Shown here: positions 62,230-64,000 of the stretch, one piece after another
Position numbering within the stretch: position 1 is the stretch's first letter
How the letters are laid out: every line of letters begins with the position of its first letter
Source of the DNA: a virus
Virus record (IMG/VR): IMGVR_UViG_3300023179_000056
Span: 27,886-91,885 of that record
Length of the DNA stretch: 64,000 bases
Strand: one strand, 5' to 3'
The notes under the pieces: generated by a model
What the model saw: only the letters and a program-made list of their open reading frames with translations
The model's database searches: none
Told to the model about the DNA's origin: nothing
Made by a program: the position numbers and the translations under genes

Positions 62230-62249
62230 GTCTTGCCATTAAATGGCAA
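62230..62249. repeat. Hairpin CTTGCCATT/AATGGCAAG
   Basis: Short perfect inverted repeat upstream of tRNA-Thr(TGT). No T-run on the minus side. The remainder to 62351 shows no gene. Confidence 0.5.
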
Positions 62250-62351
62250 GATCTTTGTTATAATTTTGTGTTTTATTCTTCCGTCTATTCTCCATGGCAG
62301 GAAGATATTGTAAATTGTCTTGACATTGTGGTGAGGTGCACCATGTCATCT

Positions 62352-62708
62352 TCAAAAAGAGATAACCTCTGCAGCAGATAATGCAGATCTTGCTTGTTCT
62401 AATGTAATGCCTAAATCATAGTTCATTACTAAAAATGTAGCAAACAATTCTGTTAGGTCAGTTGTATAATATTCCAGTTGTTGCTTGTACGCTTGAGCTT
62501 CGTATTTTAAACGAGCTTCTTTACTGAAATAGTATCTTAACGGAAACATAATTGGGTTGCTCCAGAATTGTTTAACGTGCGTTAATTCATGTGTTAACAA
62601 TCCTCTATCTTCTTTGTACTTGGTGCGAATGAGACATACTGGTCCTATTGTGTAAGCACCAAACCGTTTTGGTATAAACCATTCTGTGTAAAATACTAAA
62701 CTTATCAT
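62352..62708 (-). CDS. Small HExxH metalloprotease-like phage protein
   Basis: 118 residues. GLLTHELTHVKQFWSNP (about 35-51) has HExxH followed by a Glu-containing helix (EARLKYEAQAYKQQLE), as in zinc peptidases of the SprT/DUF type widespread in phages. A late-type box GATAAATAC precedes the ATG. Substrate unknown. Confidence 0.75.
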   Translation of the reverse strand: MISLVFYTEWFIPKRFGAYTIGPVCLIRTKYKEDRGLLTHELTHVKQFWSNPIMFPLRYYFSKEARLKYEAQAYKQQLEYYTTDLTELFATFLVMNYDLGITLEQARSALSAAEVISF

Positions 62709-62725
62709 AAAACTTCCTTATGTTT

Positions 62726-62734
62726 GTATTTATC
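62726..62734 (-). promoter_or_regulatory. T4-type late promoter-like box (GATAAATAC)
   Basis: 18 bases before the ATG at 62708, with AAGGAAG in between. Confidence 0.5.
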
Positions 62735-62736
62735 AC

Positions 62737-62820
62737 CATATTGAAACACCCATTGCGCTTTTAAGTAATGCTACAGCCTAGCATTTGGCTCTCACTTAAA
62801 AGAATAGATGTTTCGATATG
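62737..62820. repeat. Long-armed hairpin element 5
   Basis: Outer arms CATATTGAAACA and ATGTTTCGATATG; nested perfect nine-base stem CTTTTAAGT/ACTTAAAAG. Confidence 0.7.
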
Positions 62821-63234
62821 AAAGCTGGTTACGAATCCAGCACAAGTATATCGTTCTCGTCGATCAAATCACGTATACTTACTTCGTTTAAGACTCGCCG
62901 CCTTTTACTTCGCTGTATACCACGAAGGCTGGTTACGATAACTTCCAGCGTTGGTGCCGCCCATGCAACCACAGACCTTCTCTTCCGCTACGCAGTTGAG
63001 CCAACCGATCAAGCATTAATGAATTTGTAAGCATAGACCCTCAGGTTAGTTCTATGATTTAGATGTGCAACGCTAGTCAATTCACATCGAGGTTTTCCAG
63101 GGTATGTTACTTGGGATACTTGACATAGGTGCTCCACTGCATTTACGGTACTCGAACCCGCCCTACTTTTACACTGAGTTGACCTTCGAAGAATCTTCCC
63201 AGCGAGTCTTTCTCTTGCTAACTCTTACAAAAAT
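62821..63234. other. Non-coding stretch with tRNA fragments
   Basis: No complete tRNA or gene. T-arm-like GCTGG...CCAGC near 62824-62840 and an imperfect T-arm near 63138-63155 suggest decayed tRNAs. Confidence 0.35.
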
Positions 63235-63310
63235 TGGCTTCGTCAGCAGGACTCGAACCTGCGATAGGGGCTCAAAATCGCGTATGCTGGGTGCCCCCGT
63301 GTTTCCCAAT
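63235..63310 (-). ncRNA. tRNA 3'-half-like sequence ending in CCA
   Basis: T-arm GCAGG-TTCGAGT-CCTGC, acceptor strand TGACGAA, G73, CCA, and an arm GCGA/TCGC, but no matching 5' acceptor strand (TTCGTCA) nearby. Either a fragment or a split gene. Confidence 0.4.
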
Positions 63311-63497
63311 GATACCCTCACATCCCCTCAATGCCTTATCTCGACGTTCACACATTTCAACCTGTTCCGCACTTCCCGGACTCACAGTGTTTGGTTTTAA
63401 AGCCTACGCGATTATTATCTACTTTGTGCTACTAGCAGCCTTATCTCACCTACTCAATGCTACTCTTTCATCCTCTACACTATAACGAAATAAAAAT

Positions 63498-63578
63498 TGG
63501 TGGACCCCGTCGGTATTTCACCGCACTCTTAGTTCAGTAACGTTATTTCTGAACCAACGCATCTCACGTTGAGAGCCC
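63498..63578 (-). ncRNA. tRNA-like RNA ending in CCACCA with GAAA-capped arm
   Basis: Acceptor GGGCTCT pairs with GGGGTCC including G3-U70. The middle arm GTTCAG/CTGAAC has an 11-base loop, and the 3' arm is CGGT-GAAA-TACCG in place of a T-arm. Confidence 0.45.
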
Positions 63579-63585
63579 ATAAACT

Positions 63586-63684
63586 TGGTGGATTGTAAGG
63601 GACTTGAACCCTTGTCAGACCAAGAGTGCGATGGCGCACACTCGATAATGCTCCTACGGCTATTCACCGTGCATAAGACCATCC
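63586..63684 (-). tRNA. Probable tRNA with aberrant arms
   Basis: T-arm AAGGG-TTCAAGT-CCCTT, acceptor strand ACAATCC, A73, CCA. The best 5' strand is GGATGGT (six of seven pairs). The intervening arms are over-long and no standard anticodon loop is clear. Confidence 0.35.
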
Positions 63685-63891
63685 TTGACAACCCATTAGA
63701 AAGCAATCTTGGCGTATTCGGGCGAGTCCCTTACGGGAGAGTTTACCTGGGATGCCAAACCTGATCCAGTATTTCTACTAGATTTAGATTGCTTACTGAT
63801 AGGGCCCTGCGAGTAAGAATTGCGCTTACTGCTTACATGCATGCGGTGTCGTGCTACTAGTACACTACGCAGGGATAAACTTGGTGCATCA

Positions 63892-63969
63892 TGTTGGATT
63901 CGAACCAACGCTAGAAAACCTTGACACTTCAAGGTTGAGGCAACCGCACCCCGTTACATCCTATGACGC
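63892..63969 (-). tRNA. tRNA of undetermined isotype
   Basis: Clean acceptor GCGTCAT/ATGATGC with G3-U70, T-arm GTTGG-TTCGAAT-CCAAC and CCA. The middle has a perfect hairpin AACCTTGA-AGTG-TCAAGGTT that does not give a normal seven-base anticodon loop. Confidence 0.5.
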
Positions 63970-64000
63970 GAAACTAAAGCAAAGTGGCAGCGTGAGTCCG

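Noticed and set aside
63104-63485. Overlapping plus-strand frames near the right end
   Set aside because: They are antisense to tRNA-like sequences and have no ribosome-binding sites or family features.

Overview
The window is part of the genome of a large T4-like tailed phage (myovirus) that most likely infects a freshwater betaproteobacterium of the Burkholderiales type. The phage assignment rests on a baseplate block (gp53-, gp5-, gp25- and gp6-like proteins, a 4,288-residue baseplate-associated protein, a fibre) and on TAAATA late-promoter-like boxes in front of late genes. The host guess is an inference from a Bug/TctC-family periplasmic receptor, a small secreted Ala/Pro/Lys-rich protein, an RNA polymerase omega homologue and a two-piece (permuted) tmRNA. 

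Layout: 156-27803 (+) is the tail/baseplate/fibre block. 27858-35657 (+) carries GT-A-like glycosyltransferases, two intact twitch-type radical SAM proteins and the decayed remains of two more. 35629-38221 (-) has a sugar aminotransferase, a sugar epimerase and two small genes. 38245-46000 (-) is an early/middle region with thyX, a VWA/HExxH protein and its MoxR-type ATPase, and many small genes. Most transcription units there start at near-consensus sigma70 promoters (TTGACY-N17-TATAMT), and a GC-rich chain of tiny ATGA-coupled genes sits at 41635-42834. 46100-49100 is a three-gene cassette (PP-loop ATPase, Bug receptor, 2OG-type oxygenase) bounded by an identical 48-bp direct repeat, the best candidate for a recently inserted accessory cassette. 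49037-53141 (-) holds a large possible virion protein, an RNAP omega homologue and small genes. 

53133-64000 is a tRNA array of about 27 recognisable tRNAs plus degenerate tRNA-like structures, almost all on the minus strand. It is interspersed with a permuted tmRNA, GIY-YIG and HNH endonucleases, a third intact radical SAM gene, a YkuK-like RNase H-fold gene, a HELTH metalloprotease-like gene, two tiny late genes, and a family of long-armed hairpin elements. 

Two features stand out. First, a promoter starts almost exactly at a tRNA whose anticodon reads CTA (amber suppressor) by position. About 20 nt after its CCA end is a gene with a strong ribosome-binding site whose third codon is TAG, followed by an uninterrupted frame; this looks like a suppressor-dependent gene. 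Second, the two-piece tmRNA has a partial duplicate of its acceptor piece on the far side of a GIY-YIG gene, as if a mobile element entered the T-loop and restored the 3' end. All family assignments are from reading the sequence; no database search was possible.
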